A DNA stretch of 64,000 nucleotides. Origin: Azospirillaceae bacterium. GTDB taxonomy: Bacteria; Pseudomonadota; Alphaproteobacteria; Azospirillales; Azospirillaceae. The notes beneath the pieces are model-generated. The model ran no database searches and was not told the DNA's origin. It was given only the letters and a program-made list of their open reading frames with translations. A program made the position numbers and the translations under genes. The DNA lies in the NCBI GenBank assembly GCA_028283825.1, contig JAPWJW010000001.1:310001-374000 (forward strand). Direction: 5' to 3'. Every line of letters starts with the position of its first letter. Position 1 is the first letter of the stretch. This document shows, one piece after another, positions 18,422 through 27,173 of this stretch.

Positions 18422-20887
18422 TTATTCGTAACGCAGGGCGGTGACCGGCTTGGCCGCCGCCACCCGGGCGGCATGCCCCGCCACCGTCACCCAGGCGATG
18501 CTGAGCGCCGCCAGGCCCGCGACCGCGAACACCGTCAGGTCCAGATCGACGCGGTAGGCGAAACCCTGCAGCCAGCGGTGCAGCAACAGCCAGGCGACGG
18601 GCCAGGCGATCAGGTTGGCCGCCATGACCGGCTTACTGAACTGCCAGACCAACAGGCGCACGATGTCCATGATGCTGGCGCCCAGCACCTTGCGCAGGCC
18701 GATCTCCCGCGTGCGCCGCTCGGCGGTGAAGGCGGCCAGGCCGAACAATCCCAGGCAGGCGATCAGGATGGCCAGGCCCGAGAAGCCGGCCAGCAGCACG
18801 CCCTGGCGCTGTTCGGCGGCATAGGTGTCGCGCACATGGTCGTCCAGGAACTCGCGGTTCACCGGGATGGTGGGGAAACTATCCTGCCACAGCCGGTCGA
18901 TGGCGGCCAGGGCGGCGGGACCGGCGGTGGGCGCCAGGCGCACGGCCATGACGTCCAGCCCGCGCTCATCCAACAGGAAGACGGTGGGCTGCAGTTCCGT
19001 GCGGGCGCTGTTGAACTGGACGTCGTCGATCACGCCGACCACGGTCAGGGGATAAGTCTTCTCCAAGATCACCTGCTGGCCCAACGCCGCCTCGGGTGAG
19101 GCGAAACCCAGGCGCTGCGCGGCGCGCAGGGACAGCACGGCGGTGCGGCCCGGCGGATCCTCGGCGCCCTTTTCCCGCTTTTCCTGGACGTCGGCGGTGG
19201 CGGTCCGGTCGAACAGCCGGCCGGCCAGCAGGCGCACGTTCATGGCCTGAAGGTAGTCGTACCCGATGGACTCGCTGCGGAAGACGATGCTGCCGTCGTC
19301 CACCGTGCCCGGCAGGTGATAGTTGGAGGTGCTGTCCGACCCGTCGCTGGGCATATGGTCGGCCCCGCCGGCGCCAATCACGCCGGGAATGCGCAGCAAA
19401 GCCTCGCGGAAACTGTCGATGTGGGTGCGGACCTCCGGCTGGTGCAGGTCGCGCATCAGCAGCACGCCGTCCGCCTGGAAGCCCAGCTGCTGGGTGCTGA
19501 CGTAACGGGTCTGCTGGAAGATGACGACGGTGGAGATGGCCAGCAGAATGGCGGCGGTGAACTGCAGCACCACCAGCAGGGTGCGCACGCCCCCGCCCCC
19601 CGCCGCCGCCGGCCCGCCCCGCAGCAGCACCGAGGGTGCGGGCCGCGACAGCACCAGGGCCGGATAAAGGCCGGCCAGGCCGCCGATCACCGCCACGCCC
19701 GCCAGTTCCGCCAGCACCAGCCAGGGGCTGGTGAGATAGCCGCGGTCGAAACGCACGCCCAGCAGCGACACGAAATAGGGCATGGCGACCTCCAGGATGG
19801 CCAGGGCCAGCATGGCCGACGCCAGGGTCAGCAGCGTGGATTCCACCAGGAACTGCGCCACCAGCATGCCCCGGTGGGCGCCCAGCGCCTTGCGCACCGC
19901 CACCTCCCGCGTGCGCAGGGAGGAGCGCGCGGTCGACAGGTTGATGAAGTTGATGACGGCGATGCCCAGCACCACCAACGCCACGGCCACCAGCCCGCGC
20001 AACACATCCAGCAAGGTGGCGGTGGCCCCGGTGGGATCGGTGTGGGCATGGGCCAGGCCCGTCAGCACCAGGGCCTTACCGGGCTTGTCGGTGCCGGACG
20101 CCAGGTAACCGGGGTCATTGGCGGCCAGGAAGGCGGGGAACTTGGCCGTCAGCGCCGCGGGATCGGTACCGGGCTTCACCAGGATGTAGGTGCGCAGGAA
20201 GTTGGAGTTCCAGCGCGTGTCCATGCGATTGAACCAGCCGTCGAAATTCTCCCCCAACCGCGTGGTGATCAGGGTCAGCATGGCGTCCCGCCGCAGGTTG
20301 GTGTTGGACGGCAGGTCGCGGATGACGGCGCTGACCGTCAGGCTGACGCCGTTGCTGAGCGTCAGCGTGCGGCCCAGGACGTTCACGTCGTTGAAGTATT
20401 TGCGCGCCAGCGCTTCGGGCAGGACGACGGTGCCGGGGCTGGCCAGCGCCGTGGCCGGATCGCCGGCAATGAAGGGCAGATCGAACAGCCGGAAGAAATC
20501 GCCGTCCACCACCATGACCCGTTCGCGAAAGACGCTGGCGTCGCGCGTCACCACCACCGGTTCGTTATGGACGCGCACCGCCGCCTCGATCTCCGGGAAA
20601 TTCTGCGGCAGCAGGGGGCCCAGGGGCTTGGTCGTGGAATCATAGGTGACGGGCGGCCGGCCGGGCACGAACTCCGTCTTGTCCACGCGGTAGATGCGGT
20701 CGGCCTTGGTGATGAAAGCGTCGTAGTGCGTCTCATGCCAGACATAGAGGCCCAGCATGCTGGCGGCCGCGATGCCGATGGCCAGGCCCGCCACGTTGAG
20801 GGAGGTGTACAGGCGATCACGCACCAGGATGCGGACCGCCACCGTCAGGAAATTCCCCAGCATCTTGAACATGGGCATCTTCAGCAT
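18422..20887 (-). CDS. MacB/FtsX-type ABC permease, copy A
   Basis: About 821 residues, the first full-length permease after the ATPase. Blocks REVAVRKALGAHRG and RRTREIGLRKVLGA identify the two FtsX units; the first periplasmic domain follows HETHYDAFI. The ATG at 20887 has AAGGGGG about 8 nt upstream; further in-frame ATGs occur 3, 5 and 8 codons later. It starts 13 nt after the stop of the truncated permease. A hairpin cluster follows its stop. Confidence 0.9.
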   Translation of the reverse strand: MLKMPMFKMLGNFLTVAVRILVRDRLYTSLNVAGLAIGIAAASMLGLYVWHETHYDAFITKADRIYRVDKTEFVPGRPPVTYDSTTKPLGPLLPQNFPEIEAAVRVHNEPVVVTRDASVFRERVMVVDGDFFRLFDLPFIAGDPATALASPGTVVLPEALARKYFNDVNVLGRTLTLSNGVSLTVSAVIRDLPSNTNLRRDAMLTLITTRLGENFDGWFNRMDTRWNSNFLRTYILVKPGTDPAALTAKFPAFLAANDPGYLASGTDKPGKALVLTGLAHAHTDPTGATATLLDVLRGLVAVALVVLGIAVINFINLSTARSSLRTREVAVRKALGAHRGMLVAQFLVESTLLTLASAMLALAILEVAMPYFVSLLGVRFDRGYLTSPWLVLAELAGVAVIGGLAGLYPALVLSRPAPSVLLRGGPAAAGGGGVRTLLVVLQFTAAILLAISTVVIFQQTRYVSTQQLGFQADGVLLMRDLHQPEVRTHIDSFREALLRIPGVIGAGGADHMPSDGSDSTSNYHLPGTVDDGSIVFRSESIGYDYLQAMNVRLLAGRLFDRTATADVQEKREKGAEDPPGRTAVLSLRAAQRLGFASPEAALGQQVILEKTYPLTVVGVIDDVQFNSARTELQPTVFLLDERGLDVMAVRLAPTAGPAALAAIDRLWQDSFPTIPVNREFLDDHVRDTYAAEQRQGVLLAGFSGLAILIACLGLFGLAAFTAERRTREIGLRKVLGASIMDIVRLLVWQFSKPVMAANLIAWPVAWLLLHRWLQGFAYRVDLDLTVFAVAGLAALSIAWVTVAGHAARVAAAKPVTALRYE

Positions 20888-20900
20888 CGGCAGGGCCCCC

Positions 20901-21941
20901 TTATTCGTACCGCAGGGCGGCAACAGGTTTGGTTGCCGCCACCCGGGCGGCATGGACGCCGACGGTGGCCCAGGCCACCAGCAGCGCCGACAGGCTGGCC
21001 GCCATGAACAGCAGCGGGTTCAGCGCGATACGATCAGCGAAACCGTCCAGCCAGTGGCGCATGGCGTACCAGGCCACCGGCCAGGCGATCAGGTTGGCCA
21101 CCAGCACCGGCTTGGAAAACTGCCAGACCAGCAGGCGCACGATGTCCATTACGCCGGCGCCCAGCACCTTGCGGATGCCGATCTCCTTCGTGCGCCGTTC
21201 GGCGGTGAAGGCGGCCAGGCCGAACAAGCCCAGGGCGGCGATGACGACGGCCAGGCCGGAGAAGGCGGCGAACATCTGGCCGGTCTTGGTCTCGCTGCGG
21301 TAGACGGTCCGCAACTGGTCGCCCAGCAGCAGGCGGGGCACCGGCTGGTCCGGCACCAGCTTCCGCCAGGCATCGTCGATCAGGCGTAAGGCATCGGGCA
21401 TTTGCCCCGGCTTCACCCGGATCAGCACCTGGCTGAAATCGCTGGGGTTCTGCACGAAGAAACCGGCCTCCACCGCGATGTGCAGGCTGCCCTGGTGGAA
21501 ATCCTCCACCACCCCCACCACCGTCAGGTCCACCGGCGCCGCCCCCACATTGCCGGGCAACACCAGGGGTTGGCCCACCGCGGCCTCGGGCGAGGCGTAA
21601 CCCAGGCGGCGCGCGGCTGACCGGTTAAGGACCACGCCGGCCCGGCGCGACCGCATGGGATCAGCCTTGTCCACCGCCGGGATGGCGTCGCCGGCGAAGC
21701 GCCGATCGAAGACGCGGCCCGCCAGCACCGGCACATCCAGCGTGGTGAAGTAGTCGTCATCCACCACGTCGCGGCGCAGCACCGCGGTGAAGCCCCGGTC
21801 GTAGGTCAGCTCGTTGCGCACGAACAGGCCGATCAGGATGGCCGCCGCCAGGCCCAGAGCCAGCCCGACCACCGTGATGGCGGAATAGAGCTTGTGCTTC
21901 ACCAGCGTGCGCAGGGCCACGGTCAGGTAGTTGGCGAACAT
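20901..21941 (-). CDS. Internally deleted MacB/FtsX-type permease (346 aa)
   Basis: This protein keeps the N-terminal membrane helix of the family (about residues 1-51, ending ELTYDRGF) and then jumps directly into the second periplasmic domain (DDYFTTLDVPVLAGRVFD) and the second FtsX unit (RRTKEIGIRKVLGAG, C-terminus ...AALRYE). Compared with its neighbours about 475 residues, covering the first periplasmic domain, the first FtsX unit and the middle helix, are missing, in frame. The result has four predicted helices, like a single FtsX/LolC-type unit. It retains a good ribosome binding site (AAGGGGGAG) and lies directly after the ATPase gene, so it is probably expressed. Confidence 0.85.
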   Translation of the reverse strand: MFANYLTVALRTLVKHKLYSAITVVGLALGLAAAILIGLFVRNELTYDRGFTAVLRRDVVDDDYFTTLDVPVLAGRVFDRRFAGDAIPAVDKADPMRSRRAGVVLNRSAARRLGYASPEAAVGQPLVLPGNVGAAPVDLTVVGVVEDFHQGSLHIAVEAGFFVQNPSDFSQVLIRVKPGQMPDALRLIDDAWRKLVPDQPVPRLLLGDQLRTVYRSETKTGQMFAAFSGLAVVIAALGLFGLAAFTAERRTKEIGIRKVLGAGVMDIVRLLVWQFSKPVLVANLIAWPVAWYAMRHWLDGFADRIALNPLLFMAASLSALLVAWATVGVHAARVAATKPVAALRYE

Positions 21942-22012
21942 GGGGCGACACTCCCCCTTCCGATAAAGGGCGGCGACAAACGGCGGGCATGGGCGGAACG
22001 GACGGCGCCGGG

Positions 22013-22693
<681 letters not shown>

Positions 22694-22745
22694 CGTGCCA
22701 TCCCCGTCTTCTGACTTGATAGATAAGGATCGTTCCGGATCCGGA

Positions 22746-24083
22746 TTAGTTTAGCTGTATGCGATCCATGCGGGCGAGGTCGCCGTAGGAGGAGACGATG
22801 ACCCGGTCCCCCGCCGACAGGCCGTCGCGCACCTCGATCATCTGGGCGTTGCGCCGGCCCAGATGCACGCGCCGCTTCTCGGCATAGGTACCGCCCGGCT
22901 GCACCACGAATATCCAGTCGCCGCCCGTATCCTGATAGAAGCCGCCGTTGGGGATCAGCAGGGCGGTGGTGGCCGCCCCCAGCTTCAGGCGCATCTGCAG
23001 GGTCTGGCCGCTGCGGATATCCTGCGGCGCGGCGCCCAGGAATTCCAGGTCCACCTGGAACTGGCCGTCATGGACCTGCGGATAAATCTTGGCGACCTTC
23101 AGCTTGTAGTCGCCGCTACTGCCGATGGCGGCCTCCGCCGTCTGGCCCAGTTCCAGGCGCGGCAGGTAGAACTCATCCATCTGGGCCTGGACCTTGAAGC
23201 CGTCGTCGCGGTCGATGCGGCCCAGGCGTTCGCCCTTCTGCTTGGTCTGGCCGATCTCCACATCCAATACGGTGATCTGCCCATCCACCGGCGCCCGCAG
23301 GATCAGGCTGTCCAGGTTCTTGCGCGCCATGGCCAGGTTTTCTTGCAGCTTCTGCGTGGATTCCTGCAACTCGCTGTACTGGCGGGCGCGCATGGCGTCG
23401 GTGGTGCGCATGGTTTCCAGCGTCAGTTCGCGCCGGCGCTGGTACCAGGTGATCTGGTCCTTGATGATATCGATGTCGCGCTGCGAGGCCGCCCCCGTCT
23501 TGATCAGCACGCTCTTGCGCTCCAAATCCTTGGACAGCCAGGAGACGTTGTACTCGCACTCCGCCAGCTCACGCTGGTTGGCCAGGCGGTTGGTTTCCAG
23601 TTGCAGTTCGGTGTCGTGCAGGCGGTTGATCTGTTCCATCACCTGCGCCTCGCGCGAGATGACGTCCAGCTGAAGCTGGGCGTTGGACAGTTCCACCAGC
23701 GGCTGGCCGGCGGTGACCTTCTGCCCCACCTCCACCAGCTTTTTCTCCACCCGCCCGCCCTCGGTGCTGTCCAGGTAGACGCTGTTCAGCGGCTCCACCG
23801 CGCCACGCACGGGGATGAAATCCTCAAACGTGCCCTGGGACACGGTGGCCACGGTCAGCCGCGCCTCCGCCACCCGCACGGTCTGGCCGCCCTGGTTCTG
23901 CGACCAGACGACGGCGCCGGCCACCGCCATCAGGGCCACCCCGGCGGCCCACAGGCGCCGGTCGGTGCGGGCACGGCGCACCCAGCCCTTCCAGCCCTTG
24001 GGCCTTTCCACCCGGCGGTCCATGCCCAGGGTGGCGACCCCCGGCGTGGCGGCGGCGGGACCGTTTCCCGGCGCGCCCATCAT
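22746..24083 (-). CDS. MacA/HlyD-type periplasmic adaptor protein
   Basis: About 445 residues: a cytoplasmic N-terminus, one membrane helix near residues 44-62 (RLWAAGVALMAVAGAVVW), a lipoyl half-motif, a long alpha-hairpin coiled coil with many Gln/Glu/Arg (roughly residues 150-265), the second lipoyl half (SLILRAPVDGQITVLDVEIG) and beta-barrel domains. Such adaptors bridge an inner-membrane ABC or RND pump to an outer-membrane channel; no TolC-like gene is in the window. The ATG at 24083 is chosen because it overlaps the stop of the preceding small ORF as ATGA. Confidence 0.92.
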   Translation of the reverse strand: MMGAPGNGPAAATPGVATLGMDRRVERPKGWKGWVRRARTDRRLWAAGVALMAVAGAVVWSQNQGGQTVRVAEARLTVATVSQGTFEDFIPVRGAVEPLNSVYLDSTEGGRVEKKLVEVGQKVTAGQPLVELSNAQLQLDVISREAQVMEQINRLHDTELQLETNRLANQRELAECEYNVSWLSKDLERKSVLIKTGAASQRDIDIIKDQITWYQRRRELTLETMRTTDAMRARQYSELQESTQKLQENLAMARKNLDSLILRAPVDGQITVLDVEIGQTKQKGERLGRIDRDDGFKVQAQMDEFYLPRLELGQTAEAAIGSSGDYKLKVAKIYPQVHDGQFQVDLEFLGAAPQDIRSGQTLQMRLKLGAATTALLIPNGGFYQDTGGDWIFVVQPGGTYAEKRRVHLGRRNAQMIEVRDGLSAGDRVIVSSYGDLARMDRIQLN

Positions 24084-24235
24084 GCCAGCGCACCCAAGCA
24101 ACGGACGACCACCACCACCAGGGCGCCGGCCAGCCACAAATCCGGATTGACCGCCAGCAGCGCATCCTCGATGCGCTCGATCAGGGGAACGCCTTGGGCG
24201 CCTTCCATATCCAACAGGACATCATTCCGGACCAT
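24080..24235 (-). CDS. Small single-span membrane ORF leading the efflux operon (51 aa)
   Basis: A 51-codon frame from ATG 24235 to TGA 24080 whose stop overlaps the adaptor ATG (ATGA). The first 30 residues are polar and acidic (VPLIERIEDALLAVNPD), and the rest is a hydrophobic helix (LWLAGALVVVVVRCLGALA). Its position between a sigma-54 promoter and the adaptor gene and the coupled start codon argue for real translation. It could be a small pump subunit or only a translational leader. No homologue is recognised; no strong ribosome binding site is seen. Confidence 0.55.
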   Translation of the reverse strand: MVRNDVLLDMEGAQGVPLIERIEDALLAVNPDLWLAGALVVVVVRCLGALA

Positions 24236-24320
24236 CTCAACAACCCCACTTCCCTTGTCCCCCGTCCGGGGGCGCCGCCCATGCCGGCGGCCAAAACGCG
24301 ACTATGATGGGGAAGGGATT

Positions 24321-24337
24321 GGCAAGGGGTGTGCCAA
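24321..24337 (-). promoter_or_regulatory. Sigma-54 (-24/-12) promoter of the efflux operon
   Basis: On the minus strand the sequence reads TTGGCACACCCCTTGCC, which fits the RpoN consensus YTGGCACGNNNNTTGCW at every strongly conserved base with exact -24/-12 spacing. Predicted start of transcription near 24310, about 75 nt before the small ORF. Such promoters need an AAA+ enhancer-binding activator; two candidate activator sites lie about 75-105 nt upstream. Confidence 0.8.
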
Positions 24338-24381
24338 GTGGGCAGTTTGTTGTTTCTCAATGGTTTGGGAAGACGCGCCGC

Positions 24382-24416
24382 GCGTTCGGATGCGGACAGT
24401 GTCCGGATGCGGACAC
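24382..24416 (-). promoter_or_regulatory. Tandem upstream activator dyads for the sigma-54 promoter
   Basis: GTGTCCGGATGCGGACAC at 24399-24416 is a perfect dyad (arms of 7, spacer GATG). A second copy at 24382-24399 matches it at 15 of 18 positions. Their centres are 17 bp apart, and together they lie about 75-105 bp upstream of the predicted transcription start, the usual place for NtrC-type activators. The cognate activator is not identified in this window. Confidence 0.65.
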
Positions 24417-24507
24417 CGCCTGTGCCCGAAATCGGAATATGAGCGGCAATTCGGGGGGCTCTGTGGCCACCCACATTCAAGACCCACCTCACGCTTGGAT
24501 GGAGGTG

Positions 24508-24942
24508 TCATTCCCCAATATCAAGGAATTGATCCATGCAATCGGCAAAATAGCCTTCAAGAAGACCGATCCTAATGCGCGCCGCGGCTTTTGCGTTGCC
24601 TCTTATTTCATATTGATCCGCTTCTATTTCTACATACCCGGAATCATCATTTGTCGGTCTCTTGAAATTCGTACATCTCCCCAGAATAGCTAGAGCGCGT
24701 ATAAGATCTTGATTGGCACTCTTATAATTCTTTCTATCATATGAAATCTTAGCCAAATACCAATTCCACATTACGTCGTTGAATCGCGCCGCATCTATGG
24801 TAATTACGCCTGGTATCTTACCTCTGTCATTTTCAGCGGCAAACTTCTTACAGATGCCAGCCATAGCACTTCCCGTCGGACAGGCCAGAATTGATGAAAT
24901 GATAGCTCCGTAGAGAATCATTTTTATGTAGGAAAATATCAT
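24508..24942 (-). CDS. Small AT-rich secreted protein, candidate immunity protein
   Basis: About 144 residues with a signal peptide (hydrophobic core MILYGAIISSILA, likely cleavage after AMA), so the product should be periplasmic. The mature part is polar with several cysteines and aromatic residues (WNWYLAKISYDRKNY); it may contain a TPR-like helical pair. The ATG at 24942 has GGAG upstream; another ATG is at 24954. It lies about 80 nt downstream of the JAB-domain gene on the same strand and shares the low GC of that gene's 3' end, the layout of an immunity gene behind a toxin. Family not recognised; function inferred from context only. Confidence 0.6.
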   Translation of the reverse strand: MIFSYIKMILYGAIISSILACPTGSAMAGICKKFAAENDRGKIPGVITIDAARFNDVMWNWYLAKISYDRKNYKSANQDLIRALAILGRCTNFKRPTNDDSGYVEIEADQYEIRGNAKAAARIRIGLLEGYFADCMDQFLDIGE

Positions 24943-25024
24943 CCGTAGCTCCATCTTTTCCGTAACCCGTTTATAATAGAATTTACCCGTGCCGTCGAGC
25001 GATCACACATGATGATGCCTTACT

Positions 25025-26233
25025 TTAATATCCCGATGGCGGGTAGTTTCTATATAATTTCCCATGATTCCCCTCATAATAAGCAAGATTATTATCTCTT
25101 GCCGCTTCGTAATTCGCTATGCTACTCGCTCGCTCTTCTGTCATTTCTTTATTTTCTTTCATTAGATTATGCACTCTCTCATCTTGATATTTTATTATAT
25201 CTTTAGCGTTAAATGCCTTTGGTGTCTGTTTTGTTTTCAGAAAAAGAAATTGCTTCTCGCCACTTTGGAGAAATGACATGTTAATATTATAATCCATTAC
25301 CGTCTCAGTATCCCCGCCGCTAAACGACACACCCGTCAATCTACTGTCATACGGATGGGTGTGGATGGTGCCGACCAGGGTGTAATTTTCGGGGTCTTTT
25401 ATCTTCAGGTCCGGCAAGAATTCGCGATTTTTTTCGGAAGCCGGCCTGGGCAATCCCCCGATGTTCTGGAACTCCAAGGCACCATCTTTTGTCGCCACGA
25501 TGGTGGCACCCTGTTCAACAACCCATTCCTTCTGCCCCTTGGGTGGCGGAGCCCCGTTGGCGTTGCGCAGGGGTGCCAGGCTTTGCTCCCAGAACGTCTG
25601 GGATTGCTGGTCGAACGCTGGTGAGAATTGAAAGGACAGTGGCGCAGCCGCTGGCGAAGCGGGTAGGACGAAATCAGCCGCAGTGGCGTAGTGTGGCGCC
25701 GCCTGCTTGGGCGCGTCCTTCTTTTGCTTCGGCCTGGCGGTGGGCTTGACCGGCGCGGCCGTGCCTTCCTGTTTCGGCTTCTCCTCGATCGGCCCCGCCG
25801 CTTCCTCCCCCGCCCCGCCCGCGTCCGTCCAGCGCCCATGGTCGTCACGGGGTTGGTCGGGGCTGTACTTCGCCAGATTGTCATTGGCCTGGGCCAGGCG
25901 GACAGCCGCGTCCCAATCCAGCTCGGGCAGGCGCAGGTGCACGGCGCGGATCATGGCCTGGACCAGGTCGCCCCGGTTCAGCGCGTCGGCGATCTTGGCC
26001 AAGCCCGGCAGGACGGTGGCGCCCAGTGGGACGTCGAATTGGGCGTCCGGCGCGGCACCGGCATAGGCGCGCCGCAGCAGCACCGCCACCTCTGCCGCCG
26101 GGCGGGCCTGGAAACCACCCGCCCCCTTGGCCAGCAGGGGCACGCCGGCCAGGGCCAGGCCCTCACCCGTGCAACTGAGACCCAGGCCGCCGGACCCGGC
26201 GCCCAGACGATAACGACGCTGCCAGCCATCCAT
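25025..26233 (-). CDS. Polymorphic-toxin-like protein with C-terminal JAB/JAMM-type domain
   Basis: 402 residues. The GC-rich N-terminal 120 residues are helical. A YSPDQPRDDHGRWTD motif follows (residues 123-137), known from alphaproteobacterial phage-head/MuF-like and toxin proteins. Next comes a Lys/Pro/Ala-rich linker (140-200), then an AT-rich C-terminal third. The C-terminus has HTHP (291-294) and SGGD (305-308) preceded by E240, fitting the metal-binding JAMM pattern E...HxH...SxxD, though the spacing between HxH and SxxD is longer than usual. JAMM domains are isopeptidases or metallo-hydrolases. The ATG at 26233 is chosen because AAGGA precedes it. No signal peptide. Confidence 0.7.
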   Translation of the reverse strand: MDGWQRRYRLGAGSGGLGLSCTGEGLALAGVPLLAKGAGGFQARPAAEVAVLLRRAYAGAAPDAQFDVPLGATVLPGLAKIADALNRGDLVQAMIRAVHLRLPELDWDAAVRLAQANDNLAKYSPDQPRDDHGRWTDAGGAGEEAAGPIEEKPKQEGTAAPVKPTARPKQKKDAPKQAAPHYATAADFVLPASPAAAPLSFQFSPAFDQQSQTFWEQSLAPLRNANGAPPPKGQKEWVVEQGATIVATKDGALEFQNIGGLPRPASEKNREFLPDLKIKDPENYTLVGTIHTHPYDSRLTGVSFSGGDTETVMDYNINMSFLQSGEKQFLFLKTKQTPKAFNAKDIIKYQDERVHNLMKENKEMTEERASSIANYEAARDNNLAYYEGNHGKLYRNYPPSGY

Positions 26234-26450
26234 GACCCAATCCTTTGTTGATGAAGTGGCAACGTATGTTCTTTTTTTGTTCTTGTCAACCTGAGGAAGA
26301 TCACACAACTGAGAATTCTTCCTGCGAAGGTTGTTCCGGCAAGCGCGGCGGCGGCCGCGCAGGGGATATGCGCTTGACCTGGATCAAGGCCGCGCGGGGT
26401 GGAGCGGAGGACAAGAAGGGTCATCGTCATCGGCCCCAAGGTCACACCCC

Positions 26451-27173
26451 ATGCCCGCGCTTTCACCGTCAGCAACGCCGCACAGCCCGCCGCACAGCCG
26501 GACGGACGGTGTCCTGAACCTGGCCGGCCTGTGCGCCCTGTCGCCCGCGACCGTGCCCTTCCCCCACCTGGTCATGAACGGCTTCATCCCGCCGGACGTG
26601 GCGGCGGCGGCGCGGCGCGACTTCCCGGACAGTCCGCACGGCGGCTTGGTGCCGGCCCCGTCCAAGGCCGCACTGGCGCGGGATGACCTGGACGGCTTCA
26701 CCCGCCTGCTGGCGGCCCTGACGGCACCGGAGACGACGGCCGCCTTCGCCCGCACCTTCGACATCGACCTGGATCCGGCCGCCCTGATGCTGACGGTGCG
26801 CAGCCGCTGCGTGCCCAAGGACGGCCGCATCCACACCGACAGCATCACCAAGCGCCTGACCGCGCTGCTGTACCTGAACGAGGAATGGACCGCCCCCGGC
26901 GGCCGCCTGCGCCTGCTGCGCGGGCCGGAGGACATGGACGACATGCTGGCCGAGGTGCTGCCGGTGGACGGCACGCTGGTGGTGTTCCGCCGCACCGACA
27001 ATTCCTTCCACGGGCACAAGCCGCATGACGGCGTGCGCCGCTACATCATGCTGAACTGGATGGTGGACGCCGGCACCGCCCGGCGCGAAACCCTGCGCCA
27101 CGGCGTGACCGCCGGCCTGAAGGGTTTCTTCGGCGTGGGTTCGCGCAGCGACATGATGGGAGACAAGGCATGA
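26451..27173 (+). CDS. 2-oxoglutarate/Fe(II)-dependent oxygenase family protein (first of pair)
   Basis: 240 residues of the 2OG-Fe(II) oxygenase fold. Probable iron ligands H128 and D130 (RIHTDS) and H187 (SFHGHKPH), with R196/R197 likely binding 2-oxoglutarate (GVRRYIMLNWM). Members hydroxylate proteins, nucleotides or small molecules; this variant is common near surface polysaccharide and protein modification genes. The ATG at 26451 is taken as the start, as codons upstream lack family character. The end overlaps the second oxygenase by 4 nt. Confidence 0.8.
   Translation: MPALSPSATPHSPPHSRTDGVLNLAGLCALSPATVPFPHLVMNGFIPPDVAAAARRDFPDSPHGGLVPAPSKAALARDDLDGFTRLLAALTAPETTAAFARTFDIDLDPAALMLTVRSRCVPKDGRIHTDSITKRLTALLYLNEEWTAPGGRLRLLRGPEDMDDMLAEVLPVDGTLVVFRRTDNSFHGHKPHDGVRRYIMLNWMVDAGTARRETLRHGVTAGLKGFFGVGSRSDMMGDKA

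Noticed and set aside
10894-21941. Tandem permease array as possible assembly duplication.
   Set aside because: The copies differ clearly in their periplasmic domains and in most codons, so they are diverged paralogues. Only the deletion in the first copy remains suspect.
22863-24575. A 570-codon plus-strand frame opposite the adaptor gene.
   Set aside because: It is antisense to a clear adaptor, with His/Gln/Leu-rich composition typical of shadow frames in GC-rich DNA, and has no ribosome binding site.
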